Of a DNA stretch of 64,000 bases, positions 10,323 through 18,977 are shown piece by piece. A program made the position numbers and the translations under genes. The stretch is from an uncultured Nocardiaceae bacterium (GTDB taxonomy: Bacteria; Actinomycetota; Actinomycetes; Mycobacteriales; Mycobacteriaceae). The DNA lies in contig CAKZIX010000029.1 of assembly GCA_936936565.1 (NCBI GenBank), forward strand, positions 54,577 to 118,576, written 5' to 3'. Each line of letters begins with the position of its first letter. The stretch's first letter is position 1. Below the pieces are notes generated by a model, which ran no database searches, had not been told where the DNA came from, and was given only the letters and a program-made list of their open reading frames with translations.

Positions 10323-11146
10323 GCTACCCCCGCATCGAGCTCGACGGCGCGGTCGTCGCGATCACCGGCGGTGCCCGCGGCATCGGCAAAGCCACCGCGG
10401 AGTTGTTCGCCGCGAAGGGCGCCGTCGTCAGCATCGGCGACCTGGAGCCCGAAGCGACGCCCGACAGCTACCGCCTCGACGTGCGCGACCGCGACTCCTT
10501 CGCCGCATTCACCGGCGCTGTGCTCGACCGGCACGGCCGCATCGACGTGCTGGTCAACAACGCGGGTGTGATGCCGCTCGGCGATTTCCTCACCGAGTCC
10601 GACGACATCAGCGCCACCACCCTGGACGTGAACGTGTGGGGGCTGATTCACGGCATGCGGCTGGTGCTGCCGCACATGATCGAGCGCGGCCGCGGCCACG
10701 TGGTGAACGTCGCGTCCATGGCCGGCAAGCTCGTTGCGCCCGGGATGGCGGTCTACAACGCAAGCAAATTCGCGGCCGTCGGCCTGTCGGCCGCGGTGCG
10801 TGCGGAGTACGCACACACCGGGGTCAGCGTGTCCGCCGTGTTGCCGAGTGCGGTACGCACCCGGCTGTCGTCCGGCGTGCCGCTCGGTCACGGCATGCCG
10901 ACCGTCGACCCCGAAGACATCGCCCGCGCCATCGTCGGCAGCGTCGCCAACCGTCGCGCCGAGATCCCGGTGCCGGGCTACCTCGCCGCCTGGGACCTGC
11001 TCGACGCCGCGCTACCGGAACCGCTGATGCGCTTGGGGCGCAAGGTGATCGACGACCGCCGCGCCCTCACCGCGGTGGACCGGACCGTGCGCGACGAGTA
11101 CGAGAAGACCATCCGCGCCCAAGCACAGCAGCAGGAGACACGATGA
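10319..11146 (+). CDS. short-chain dehydrogenase/reductase
   Basis: A 275-residue classical SDR. It has the cofactor motif TGGARGIG near residue 16, the NNAG motif, Ser in VNVASMAG, and the catalytic Tyr146 and Lys150 in YNASK. An acidic Asp after the second strand (ISIGDLE context) suggests NAD rather than NADP preference. The start overlaps the patatin stop as ATGA, and its stop overlaps the next start in the same way. In this operon it most likely oxidises a secondary alcohol to the ketone substrate of the monooxygenase. Confidence 0.9.
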   Translation: MSYPRIELDGAVVAITGGARGIGKATAELFAAKGAVVSIGDLEPEATPDSYRLDVRDRDSFAAFTGAVLDRHGRIDVLVNNAGVMPLGDFLTESDDISATTLDVNVWGLIHGMRLVLPHMIERGRGHVVNVASMAGKLVAPGMAVYNASKFAAVGLSAAVRAEYAHTGVSVSAVLPSAVRTRLSSGVPLGHGMPTVDPEDIARAIVGSVANRRAEIPVPGYLAAWDLLDAALPEPLMRLGRKVIDDRRALTAVDRTVRDEYEKTIRAQAQQQETR

Positions 11147-12600
11147 CCGGCCGCAATCCACGCGTAGTGATCATCGGTGCCGGCGTCGCCGGCATCACGA
11201 CGGCAGTCACGCTGCACAAGGCCGGCTTCACCGACTTCACGATCCTCGAGAAGGGCGCCGACGTCGGCGGTGTCTGGTTCTGGAACCGCTACCCCGGCCT
11301 GAGCTGCGACGTGCCGTCCCAGCTGTACCAGTTCTCGTTCGCGCCCAAACCGGATTGGTCGCAGGTGTTCGCGCCGGGCCCCGAGATCCAGCAGTACCTG
11401 CGCTCGGTCGTCGAGCAGTTCGGCCTGCAGCGCCACCTGCGCTGCAACGCCGAGGTCGAGTCCGCAATCTTCGATGGAAAACGTTGGCGGGTAACCACAT
11501 CGGACGGCACCGGCTACGACGCCGACTTCGTGATCGCCGCCACCGGGGTACTGCACCATCCCTTCACGCCCGACATTCCCGGCCTGGACACCTTCGCCGG
11601 GCCCGTCGTGCACACCGCGCGCTGGGACGACACCGTGGCCACCGACGGCAAGCGCATCGCCGTGATCGGGTCGGGCTCGACCGGTGTGCAGGTGGTGTCG
11701 GCGCTGCAACCCGCCGCCGCGCGCATCACGCACTTCGTGCGCACGCCGCAGTGGGTGATGTGGGCGCCGATCGGTCTGCCGCAACCGTCCCTCGTCGGCA
11801 CCGCGCTGGCGAAAGTACCCTTCGCGCAACGCTTCCTGTACGACTCGCTGCTGTGGAGCTCGGGCATCCTTGCCGACATCGTCACCCGCCCGACGTGGCG
11901 GCGCCGCCTCGCCCAGGAGGCGGCGCGGCTGAGCCTGCGCGCACAGATCCGCGACCGTGAGCTGCGCGATCGGCTCACCCCGGACTACGAACCGTTCTGC
12001 AAGCGGCAGGTGCTCTCGTCGTCGTACTACGGCGCGATCACCGCACACAACGCCGCGCTCGTGGACTCGGCGATCGAAGCCGTCACGCCCACAGGTATTC
12101 GCACTGCCGACGGCACCGAGCACGACCTCGATGTCATCGTGCTGGCCACCGGCTTCCAGGCGCACAACTATCTGCGCCCGATGCAGGTCGTCGGACGCGA
12201 CGGCCTGTCGCTCGACGACGCCTGGGAAAAGGGCCCGCGCGCCTGGTGCATGACGGCCATCCCCGGGTTCCCCAACCTGTTCACCGTGCTGGGCCCCAAT
12301 TCGCCGACCGGATCGATATCGCTGCAGTACTCCGCCGAGGTCACCGCCCGGTACATCACCGGCTGGCTGCGCCGATTCCGCGACGGTGACCTCGACACCG
12401 TCGAGGTCACCGAGGAAGCCACCACCCGGTTCAACGACGGCATCGCCGATGCCCTCGGCCCCACCGTGTGGAACACCGGGTGCAACTCCTGGTACCGCAC
12501 CGAGGACGGCACCATCGACCTGTGGCCGTACGACCGGGCGACCATGACGCGCATGCTCGCCCGCCCCGACGACCGCGACTACCTGGTGCAGCGCGCCTGA
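11143..12600 (+). CDS. Baeyer-Villiger-type flavin monooxygenase
   Basis: A 485-residue FAD/NADPH enzyme. It has an N-terminal Rossmann motif (IIGAGVAG, about residues 8-16), the Baeyer-Villiger fingerprint FxGxxxHxxxWD spanning Phe151-His157-Trp161, and a second Rossmann motif GSGSTG from about residue 176. Such enzymes insert oxygen next to a ketone to give an ester or lactone. It is translationally coupled to the SDR through ATGA. A strong hairpin 7 bp after the stop ends the operon. It is similar in layout to MymA-like enzymes of mycobacteria; the substrate is unknown. Confidence 0.92.
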   Translation: MTGRNPRVVIIGAGVAGITTAVTLHKAGFTDFTILEKGADVGGVWFWNRYPGLSCDVPSQLYQFSFAPKPDWSQVFAPGPEIQQYLRSVVEQFGLQRHLRCNAEVESAIFDGKRWRVTTSDGTGYDADFVIAATGVLHHPFTPDIPGLDTFAGPVVHTARWDDTVATDGKRIAVIGSGSTGVQVVSALQPAAARITHFVRTPQWVMWAPIGLPQPSLVGTALAKVPFAQRFLYDSLLWSSGILADIVTRPTWRRRLAQEAARLSLRAQIRDRELRDRLTPDYEPFCKRQVLSSSYYGAITAHNAALVDSAIEAVTPTGIRTADGTEHDLDVIVLATGFQAHNYLRPMQVVGRDGLSLDDAWEKGPRAWCMTAIPGFPNLFTVLGPNSPTGSISLQYSAEVTARYITGWLRRFRDGDLDTVEVTEEATTRFNDGIADALGPTVWNTGCNSWYRTEDGTIDLWPYDRATMTRMLARPDDRDYLVQRA

Positions 12601-12607
12601 TTCGGAG

Positions 12608-12645
12608 CGAGCCGTGGCCGCGCACGTGCGGTCGGCCACGGTTCG
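12608..12645 (+). terminator. terminator of the patatin-SDR-BVMO operon
   Basis: A stem of 13 bp with one G-U pair (arm CGAGCCGTGGCCG) closes a loop that itself holds the palindrome CGCACGTGCG. It begins 7 bp after the monooxygenase stop. There is no U tract, which is common for terminators in GC-rich actinobacteria. Confidence 0.7.
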
Positions 12646-12780
12646 TGCCAATCTGGTTTGCGGCGCGCTGTTGTCGGTTAACCGCCGCGGGTGACCGACT
12701 CGATCCCGCGTGCGCGAACCGAACTGCGGACGAATAACCTTCAGCTAGGCTCAGCGCACGAATTCCTGGGAGGTTCTCCG

Positions 12781-13680
12781 GTGTCAGACGTGTCGATCGA
12801 TTCGACGGTGTCGGTGGTGAGCGGGGTGTCCAGCGAGGCCCTGCTCCCCCAGCTCGTTCAGCATCTTCGGCAGAACCGCACGGCGCTGCGTGAGGAGTGG
12901 GCCCGGCGCATCACCGAGGCCGAGCTGCTCACCGCCATGACCACCGAGGAGGTCTTCTCGGAGGCCACCGCGGTGTACGACAACTACGTCGAGGTGCTAG
13001 AGACCGGTAGCGTCGACGCGCTGCAGGCCTACGCGCGCGACCTGTCCGAGCGAATCATTCCGCGAGGCGTCGAAACCGACGAGGTCGTCGGCATCGTGCT
13101 GCTGCTGCGCGACGTGCTGGCCCGCTCGCTGTTCGAGAAGTACCAGACGGATTTCGACCTGCTCAACCGCGTCCTCGACGCCTACGAGCCGGCCGCCAAC
13201 CGCATCGCCAACACGGTGGCCGTGTCGTTCGTGCAGGAGCGCGAGCGCGTCATCCGCCAGCAGCAGGAAGCCATCCGCGAGCTGTCCACGCCGGTGCTCC
13301 AGGTGCGCGAGCAGCTGCTGATTCTGCCGATCATCGGCGTGCTCGACAGCCAGCGCGCCCGCCAGCTCACCGAGCAGCTGCTGCGCGCCATCCGCGCCAA
13401 CCGCGCCAAGGTCGTCGTCATCGACATCACCGGTGTGCCCGCGATCGACTCCACGGTCGCCAACCACCTGGTGCAGACGGTCGACGCGTCGGGCCTGATG
13501 GGTGCCAGCGTGATCATCACCGGCCTGTCCTCGGAGATCGCGCTCACCCTGGTCACCATCGGCCTGGACCTGTCGAAGATGAATGCGGTCGGCGACCTCC
13601 AGGGTGGTATCGAAGAGGCCGAACGCCTGCTCGGCTACGAGGTCACGCGCGCCGGCGAACCGATCCGCGACGCCCGGTAA
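12781..13680 (+). CDS. rsbR: RsbR-like stressosome co-antagonist (STAS)
   Basis: A 299-residue protein with an N-terminal helical globin-like sensor region (about 20-170) and a C-terminal STAS domain (about 185-290). The STAS domain contains DITGVPAIDSTVANHL with Ser224/Thr225 and ALTLVTIG with Thr256, equivalent to the two residues phosphorylated by RsbT in Bacillus RsbRA. I take the GTG at 12781, 5 bp after GGGAGGTTCTCC, as the start. It heads a five-gene stress-signalling operon and should form the stressosome shell with RsbS. Confidence 0.9.
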   Translation: MSDVSIDSTVSVVSGVSSEALLPQLVQHLRQNRTALREEWARRITEAELLTAMTTEEVFSEATAVYDNYVEVLETGSVDALQAYARDLSERIIPRGVETDEVVGIVLLLRDVLARSLFEKYQTDFDLLNRVLDAYEPAANRIANTVAVSFVQERERVIRQQQEAIRELSTPVLQVREQLLILPIIGVLDSQRARQLTEQLLRAIRANRAKVVVIDITGVPAIDSTVANHLVQTVDASGLMGASVIITGLSSEIALTLVTIGLDLSKMNAVGDLQGGIEEAERLLGYEVTRAGEPIRDAR

Positions 13681-13693
13681 GCGGCCAGCTCCA

Positions 13694-14083
13694 ATGCCGG
13701 TACCCATTCTCAAACAGGGCAACTACCTCATCGCGACGGTGCAGGCGGCCCTGACCGACACCGACGCCGAGCGGCTCCAGGACGACCTGATGGAGCGCGT
13801 GAGCCGCTTCCGCTCCCAGGGCATCATCGTCGACGTCACCGCCATCGACGTGATGGATTCCTTTGCCGCCCGGCAACTTCGGACGATCGCGCACATGACG
13901 CGGCTGCGCGGCGCCGACACCGTCATCGTCGGGCTGCAGCCCGAGGTGGCGTTCACGATGGTCCAGTTGGGCCTGACGTTCGACGACATGCACACCGCGC
14001 TCGACCTCGAAGAAGGCCTCGTCCTGCTCAATGCTCAGCTGGCGCAGCGGCGACCGACGACGGGACGCGACGGTGCGCCATGA
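13694..14083 (+). CDS. rsbS: RsbS-like stressosome scaffold (STAS)
   Basis: A 129-residue single STAS domain of RsbS length. The phosphorylatable Ser56 lies in DVMDSFAARQL, the position used in Bacillus RsbS. With RsbR it would hold RsbT inactive until phosphorylation releases it. The gene is 13 bp after rsbR, and its 3' end overlaps the GTG start of rsbT by 11 bp. An in-frame extension upstream lacks STAS-like sequence, so the ATG at 13694 was chosen. Confidence 0.9.
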   Translation: MPVPILKQGNYLIATVQAALTDTDAERLQDDLMERVSRFRSQGIIVDVTAIDVMDSFAARQLRTIAHMTRLRGADTVIVGLQPEVAFTMVQLGLTFDDMHTALDLEEGLVLLNAQLAQRRPTTGRDGAP

Positions 14084-14489
14084 GGACCCGATCCTGGTCA
14101 CGGTCGACGTGCCGGACGACATCGTGCTGGCACGTCAGGCCGGTCACGATCTCGCGACGGATCTCGGATTCTCGCTCACCGACGTCACGATGATCGCGAC
14201 CGCGATCTCGGAGATCGCGCGCAACATCACCAGCTACGCGGGCAACGGGGAGATCCGGCTGTTCGTCGACGATCGTGAGGGCCGCAAGGCGCTGGTCGTC
14301 ATCGCCGACGACGACGGACCAGGCATCAAAGACGTCAAGCGCGCGCTGGAAGACGGCTACTCCTCCGGATTCGGCCTGGGTCTCGGCCTGCCCGGCGCCC
14401 GGCGGCTGATGGATCGGCTCGTGCTCACCTCCGAGCTCGGCAAGGGCACGCGTGTCGAAATGTGGAAATGGGTACCACCGAGTGCATGA
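14073..14489 (+). CDS. rsbT: RsbT-like serine kinase
   Basis: A 138-residue GHKL-type kinase. It has the N box EIARNITSYAGNG, the G1 box DDDGPGI and the G2 box GLGLGLPGARRLMD. It resembles RsbT (about 133 residues), which phosphorylates RsbS and RsbR and then activates the RsbU phosphatase. The GTG start lies inside the rsbS 3' end, and no in-frame ATG exists upstream within STAS-free sequence. It is the enzymatic centre of the stressosome encoded here. Confidence 0.9.
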   Translation: MRHEDPILVTVDVPDDIVLARQAGHDLATDLGFSLTDVTMIATAISEIARNITSYAGNGEIRLFVDDREGRKALVVIADDDGPGIKDVKRALEDGYSSGFGLGLGLPGARRLMDRLVLTSELGKGTRVEMWKWVPPSA

Positions 14490-14508
14490 GCATGGTCGTT
14501 TGGGAGCG

Positions 14509-15108
14509 ATGGAATGGGCCGTGGCGGGCCGCGCACACCTCGGGGAGTCGATCTCCGGTGACCGCGCGGTTGCACTCGACGCCGGTGGCGGCGCCACGTT
14601 GTTCGGCGTGATCGACGGCCTCGGCCACGGCGGGTCCGCCGCCGAGGCAGCCGGGCGCGCCGCCGCCGTGCTGGCCGAGAACTGCGCCGAGCCGCTGGAC
14701 ATCCTGATGGTGCTGTGTCACCGTGCGCTCGGCGAAACACGCGGCGCGGCAATATCTTTGGCCCGCGTCGAGGCGGAGACGAGCCAGCTGTCGTGGATCG
14801 GCGTCGGCAACGTCACGGCCGATCTGTTCGAGGTCGGCCCGGCCGGTGCCACCATCCGCGCCAGCGCGCTGACCGCCGGCGGCATCGTCGGCTACCGGAT
14901 GCCGAATTCGCTACCCGCGCAGGCCGTCACGATGAAGTCGGGCAACCTGTTGGTGCTGTGCAGCGACGGCATCCTGTCCGACTATCCCTTCGCTGTGGAC
15001 CTTTCGTCGGCGGCGCACGTCATTGCCGACAAGATCCTAGGCGGGCACGCCAAAGACGCCGACGACGCCACCGTGCTCACCGCCCGACATCGGGGCGCGC
15101 CGCAATGA
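14509..15108 (+). CDS. rsbX: RsbX-like PP2C phosphatase
   Basis: A 199-residue SpoIIE/PP2C-type phosphatase with SGDRAVALDAGGGATLFGVIDGLGHG carrying the metal-binding Asp residues and SDGILSDY near the C-terminus. RsbX dephosphorylates RsbS and RsbR to reset the stressosome. I use the ATG at 14509, preceded by GGGAG; a GTG at 14482 that overlaps the rsbT stop region would add nine residues and fits the coupling pattern of the operon. Its stop overlaps the next start as ATGA. Confidence 0.88.
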   Translation: MEWAVAGRAHLGESISGDRAVALDAGGGATLFGVIDGLGHGGSAAEAAGRAAAVLAENCAEPLDILMVLCHRALGETRGAAISLARVEAETSQLSWIGVGNVTADLFEVGPAGATIRASALTAGGIVGYRMPNSLPAQAVTMKSGNLLVLCSDGILSDYPFAVDLSSAAHVIADKILGGHAKDADDATVLTARHRGAPQ

Positions 15109-17501
15109 CGGCGGCCGGTGACTTCCGCAACGCGTACGCCGACGCATTGCGCGAGCACCTGGCCGTGCGCACCGAAACCACGCTGGCCGTGGGGCACGAC
15201 CTGGGACGCCGCGCGCTCGCCGAACAGATCAGCATTCTCGACATCATCGAGACGCACGCGCGCATCGTCGGCGCCGAACTCGTCGAGCCGGACCGGGACC
15301 GCTCGACCGTGCCCGCCGGCGGCGCACTCACCGACCGCAGCGACCCGTCGACACAAACTCGAGAGCGCCGCGAGCGGGCGAGCGGCGCGCTCACCGAGCG
15401 CAGCGACCCATCGGCACAAACTCGAGAGCGCCGCGAGCGGGCGAGCGGCGCCCTCGAGTTCCTGTTGCAGACACTGGCCACGCTCGACATCGCGACCCGC
15501 GGATTCCTCGACGGCACCAGGCGTTACGAGCAACAGCGGGCCCGCGCCGACGAGTACGCCGAGCGTGACGCGTTCCGCACCGCGCTCGTCGAGTCGCTGC
15601 AGGAAGGTTTCTTCGTCGCCGAAACCGACGGCACCGTCGTCGAGATCAACTCCGCGTTCGGCGACATGACCGGCTTCGGCCCCGACGGCGTGCCGTATGC
15701 GTGGCCGCACCCGTGGATCACGGCCGAGCGCGATGCCGAGCTGCCTGCGTACTTCCGCGACGGCGGCGGCCAGTTCGAAATCCCGATCCGGCACCGGGCC
15801 GGGCGCCCGGTGTGGCTGGCGGTCAGCTCCAATTTCGTGCCCGGCGACCCCGCCACCCCCGAAGGCACGCATGCGCCTGCGGTGTTCGTCGGCACTATTC
15901 GCGACATCACCGCCCAGCGGGCGGCCGCGGCGGCCGAACAGGCGTTGGCCCAGCTCGCCGCGGCGGTGGGCGGCGCCAGCAGCGTCGCCGACGTGCTCGG
16001 TGTCGGCCTGGAACATGTGCGCGCCGCCGTGGACGCGGTGCGCGCCATCGCCGCCGTGTGGCCCGTCGACGGCGGCGAGCCCGTGGTGTACGTCTCCGGT
16101 GATCCGGTGCGCCCCACCTGGCGCGACCTCAACCGCGCCACCCGGCAACTGCTCGAGGTGGCCCGTTCGGAGCGGCCGCTGACGGTGACGGCCGTGGCAG
16201 CGTCCCGGACCGCCGGGGTACCCAACGGCATGTCCGCCTCGCTCGGCAGTACCGGCGAGGGTGCGCTGTGGCTCGAGCACAGCACGCCGCGGCCCGCGAG
16301 CGCCGACGACCGCGCTGTCGTCGCCCAGCTCATCGGGCAGCTCAGCATCGCGCTGCAGCGCGCCCGCAGCTACGACCACGTCCGGGAAACCTCGATCACC
16401 CTGCAGCGCGCCATGCTCGGGCCGGTGGAACTGCCGCCGCGGTTCGCGGTGCGCTACGAACCGGCGGTGCCGCCGCTCGAAATCGGCGGCGACTGGTACG
16501 ACGTGGTGCAGCTGTCCGACGGCTGCATCGCCGTCGTCGTCGGCGATTGTGTGGGCCGCGGCCTGGCGGCGGCGGCGGTGATGGGCCAATTGCGCAGTTC
16601 CGCACGGGCGCTGCTGCTGTCCGGGCTCGCGCCGGGTCAGCTTCTCGACGAGCTCGACAACGTTGCCGAACGCATTCCGGGCGCGCTGTGCACCACCGTG
16701 TGCGCCGCAATCATCGATCCGGCGGCGGCCACCATGCGCTACAGCAGCGCCGGCCACATGCCCGGGCTGCTTGCCGTACCAGGCTCGGGCGGGGTGCGCC
16801 TCGACGATGCCAAGGGACCGCCGCTGGCCGTCACCAACGCCGCGCCGCGCCGGGAGGCCACGGTGAGTCTGCCGGCCGGTGCCAGCCTCATCATCTACAC
16901 CGACGGGCTCGTGGAACGCCGCGGTGTCGACATCGACCTCGGCATCGACAGCGTCGCCGACCTGCTGTCCCAAGCCATCACGCACACTCCCGACGGCTTC
17001 GCCGACCTGGTGCTCGACACGCTGCGCTCCGATCAGGGCTACGACGACGATGTCGCCATGATCGTCTACCGGCAGCCGCCGACGGACCTCGTGCTCGAAA
17101 CTCGTGCCGAGCCAGCACAATTGGCCTACATCCGGCAGGAACTGGCCAGCTGGCTCGACGCCGGCGCTGTTCCCACGGCGCTGGCTGCGGACACGGTGCT
17201 GGCGGTGAACGAGGCGTGCACCAACAGCGTCGAGCACGCCTACCGCAACCGCACCGCCGAACACGTCGCCGTCACCGCGCACGCCGAACCGAACGAACTG
17301 GTCATCACGATCCGCGACACCGGCCGCTGGAAGGAACCCGACCAGGGCCCCCACTACCGCGGCAACGGCCTCGCCCTCATCCGGGCACTGTCCGACGGCC
17401 TGGCCATCGACCACAGCGACGCCGGCACCATCGTCCGGATCACCACCGCGATGCCGCTGAACCGGCGAACCTCAGGAATTGACTCCGGAAACACCGGCTA
17501 A
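15105..17501 (+). CDS. RsbU-type phosphatase fused to an RsbW-like kinase, with PAS and GAF domains
   Basis: A 798-residue multidomain protein. An N-terminal helical region holds a duplicated 21-residue segment (residues 73-114). A PAS domain follows at about 150-270 (ESLQEGFFVAETDGTVVEIN), then a GAF-like domain at about 280-420, and a PP2C/SpoIIE phosphatase at about 430-655 with GGDWYDVV and IYTDGLVERRG. A C-terminal HATPase_c domain at about 665-790 has an N box NEACTNSVEHAY. Phosphatase and anti-sigma-type kinase in one chain could act on opposite states of the same STAS protein. The gene ends 30 bp inside the convergent STAS gene. No sigma factor gene is nearby. Confidence 0.9.
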   Translation: MTAAGDFRNAYADALREHLAVRTETTLAVGHDLGRRALAEQISILDIIETHARIVGAELVEPDRDRSTVPAGGALTDRSDPSTQTRERRERASGALTERSDPSAQTRERRERASGALEFLLQTLATLDIATRGFLDGTRRYEQQRARADEYAERDAFRTALVESLQEGFFVAETDGTVVEINSAFGDMTGFGPDGVPYAWPHPWITAERDAELPAYFRDGGGQFEIPIRHRAGRPVWLAVSSNFVPGDPATPEGTHAPAVFVGTIRDITAQRAAAAAEQALAQLAAAVGGASSVADVLGVGLEHVRAAVDAVRAIAAVWPVDGGEPVVYVSGDPVRPTWRDLNRATRQLLEVARSERPLTVTAVAASRTAGVPNGMSASLGSTGEGALWLEHSTPRPASADDRAVVAQLIGQLSIALQRARSYDHVRETSITLQRAMLGPVELPPRFAVRYEPAVPPLEIGGDWYDVVQLSDGCIAVVVGDCVGRGLAAAAVMGQLRSSARALLLSGLAPGQLLDELDNVAERIPGALCTTVCAAIIDPAAATMRYSSAGHMPGLLAVPGSGGVRLDDAKGPPLAVTNAAPRREATVSLPAGASLIIYTDGLVERRGVDIDLGIDSVADLLSQAITHTPDGFADLVLDTLRSDQGYDDDVAMIVYRQPPTDLVLETRAEPAQLAYIRQELASWLDAGAVPTALAADTVLAVNEACTNSVEHAYRNRTAEHVAVTAHAEPNELVITIRDTGRWKEPDQGPHYRGNGLALIRALSDGLAIDHSDAGTIVRITTAMPLNRRTSGIDSGNTG
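15321..15446 (+). repeat. 63-bp in-frame tandem duplication
   Basis: Two adjacent copies of 63 bp (15321-15383 and 15384-15446) differ at only a few positions. Both encode the pattern GALT-D/E-RSDPS-T/A-QTRERRERAS. The core GAGCGCAGCGAC of copy 2 (GACCGCAGCGAC in copy 1) belongs to the dispersed GAGCG repeat family seen in nuoA and gcvP. Confidence 0.85.
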
Positions 17502-17819
17502 CGCATCTTCCAGCGTCGGGTGCACCGCAAACACGTCGGCAAGTCCACACAACGTCAGCGGACGCGCCGTCGCCGGACCCTCCGCCACCACGGCGAACCG
17601 GCCCAGTTCGGCCATCCGCTGATTCGCCTCGGCCAACACACTCATCCCCACCGACGCCAGGAACTCCACCTCGGACAAGTCGATCACCAGCGCCGTCGGC
17701 TTGTCCGAGACCACGGCATCCACCGCCTCCCGCAACATCGAAGCGGTGGCCAGATCAACCACACCACGAACGGCCAGCACAGCGGCGGTGCCGTCGACAG
17801 TGACACGAGTAGCAATCAT
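17472..17819 (-). CDS. STAS anti-sigma-factor antagonist (RsbV-like)
   Basis: A 115-residue STAS domain of RsbV/SpoIIAA type. The phosphorylatable Ser is in the segment VEFLASVGMSVL after the DLSEV strand. It is the likely substrate of the kinase/phosphatase encoded convergently, with which it overlaps by 30 bp at the 3' end. The ATG at 17819 is preceded by GAGGGTCCGAA and fits the start of the STAS fold; ATGs at 17846 and 17873 would add up to 18 residues. In its unphosphorylated form it would bind an anti-sigma kinase and free a stress sigma factor encoded elsewhere. Confidence 0.88.
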   Translation of the reverse strand: MIATRVTVDGTAAVLAVRGVVDLATASMLREAVDAVVSDKPTALVIDLSEVEFLASVGMSVLAEANQRMAELGRFAVVAEGPATARPLTLCGLADVFAVHPTLEDALAGVSGVNS

Positions 17820-18170
17820 TTCGGACCCTCGACTCTGCTTCCCCATCAGGTTGTCTTCGAACGAGGTGGTCATCGTAATCAACCTACTCTGTGTTGGATG
17901 GCCCCGCTGCGCTCGGTGTGTTCGCGCGATGGTGCGCGAACGATCGGATCACGCAAGCGCTCGCTAGGCTCGCGCGTCGCGGTGCCCGTCGTCAAATCGC
18001 AACACTCCTACCCGGCGCACTCCGCTCGTCGAGCTGTACCGAATTCACGTGTCGGCCGCCGACGTCTGCGTTCCATCAAGGCGACTGCACCCGTCTCGAC
18101 CGGCACTGCTCGGGCGCGACGGACCGGCGGCTACAGAGGCACCCGGCCCCGCAGCCGCCGTCCACACATG
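17820..18170. other. intergenic region of 351 bp
   Basis: It separates the start of the STAS gene from the end of the VOC gene, both on the minus strand. It holds the VOC terminator (18121-18163) and presumably the STAS promoter. Short frames exist on both strands but none has a ribosome-binding site or recognisable protein. Local composition is somewhat less biased than in the genes around it. Confidence 0.5.
18121..18163 (-). terminator. terminator of the VOC gene
   Basis: An 11-bp stem with one bulged base (arms GGACCGGCGGCT and AGCCGCCGTCC on the plus strand) surrounds a 20-base loop. It begins 8 bp downstream of the VOC stop on the minus strand. There is no U tract. Confidence 0.6.
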
Positions 18171-18977
18171 TCAGGAACCTGCGGGCGGCTCACCGCTCGT
18201 GGTGGTCGGGTCGATGACGCCGAAGACCTCACCCTGCGGCGCCTGCACCACGATCATGCGACCGAACGGGGAATCGTCCGGGCCCATCAGCTTGGTGGCG
18301 CCCAGCTCGGTCGCCTTCGCGAGGGTGGCGTCGACATCGTCGGACTGGAACCACGCCAGCCAGTACGGCGGCATGCCCTCGGGCAGGTCGTTGTCCTTGT
18401 ACATCCCGCCCACGCCGTCGGTTCCGCCGGGCAGCGCAAACGTGGTGTAGGAGAACGTGGTTCCGTCGCCCATCTCGGTGAACTGGTAGTCGAACACCTC
18501 GGCGTAGAACTTCTTCGCGCCGTCGTAGTCCTTGGTGTGCAGTTCGTTCCAGCACAGCGCACCGTCTTCGTTGTACACCTGCGCGCCGATGTGGGCCTTG
18601 GCCTCCCACACGCCGAACGCCGCACCCGACGTGTCCCCCGCAATGAGCATGCGGCCCACGTCGAGTACGTCGAACGCCGGCGCGAACACCTGGCCGCCGG
18701 CCTTTTCGATCTTGGCCTGGACGTCGTCGGCACTGGTCGCCGCGATGTAGCTGGTCCATGCCGACGGCATCTGCATGCCCTCCGGCTTCGGGCCGATGCC
18801 CGCCGCCGCTTTGCCGCCCTTGAACGCCATCAGGTAGCCGCCCGCTTCACCCGGCACGGCATCGATGGTCCAGCCGAACAGCGCCGAATAGAACTCGCGT
18901 GCTTTCTCGGTGTCGTCGACCTGACAGTCCGCCCAACAAGGCGTTCCGTGCGTCCAAGCCTCGTCACGTGTTGGCAT
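18171..18977 (-). CDS. two-domain VOC (glyoxalase/bleomycin resistance fold) protein, CFP32/TB27.3-like
   Basis: A 268-residue protein with two vicinal-oxygen-chelate domains (about 10-130 and 140-265). Each has the pattern WADCQVDDTEKAREFYSALFGW or WNELHTKDYDGAKKFYAEVF. It closely follows the layout of M. tuberculosis Rv0577 (TB27.3/CFP32), a secreted or extracellular VOC protein whose proposed ligands include F420-related and other small molecules. The ATG at 18977 has GGGAGGATCCAG in front, which excludes the longer upstream frame. It is divergent from the GH15 gene with a 133-bp gap. Confidence 0.88.
   Translation of the reverse strand: MPTRDEAWTHGTPCWADCQVDDTEKAREFYSALFGWTIDAVPGEAGGYLMAFKGGKAAAGIGPKPEGMQMPSAWTSYIAATSADDVQAKIEKAGGQVFAPAFDVLDVGRMLIAGDTSGAAFGVWEAKAHIGAQVYNEDGALCWNELHTKDYDGAKKFYAEVFDYQFTEMGDGTTFSYTTFALPGGTDGVGGMYKDNDLPEGMPPYWLAWFQSDDVDATLAKATELGATKLMGPDDSPFGRMIVVQAPQGEVFGVIDPTTTSGEPPAGS

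Noticed and set aside
12646..12780. SigF/SigB-type promoter (GGTTT ... GGGTA) before rsbR
   Set aside because: GGTTTG and CGGGTGAC are present but the spacing does not fit the known 15-18 bp window.
15321..15446. CRISPR array
   Set aside because: The repeats are directly adjacent with no spacers and lie in frame inside a protein-coding gene; no cas genes in the window.
17883..18120. Small protein gene in the gap between STAS and VOC genes
   Set aside because: Several short frames but none with a start signal, domain or codon pattern like the neighbours.
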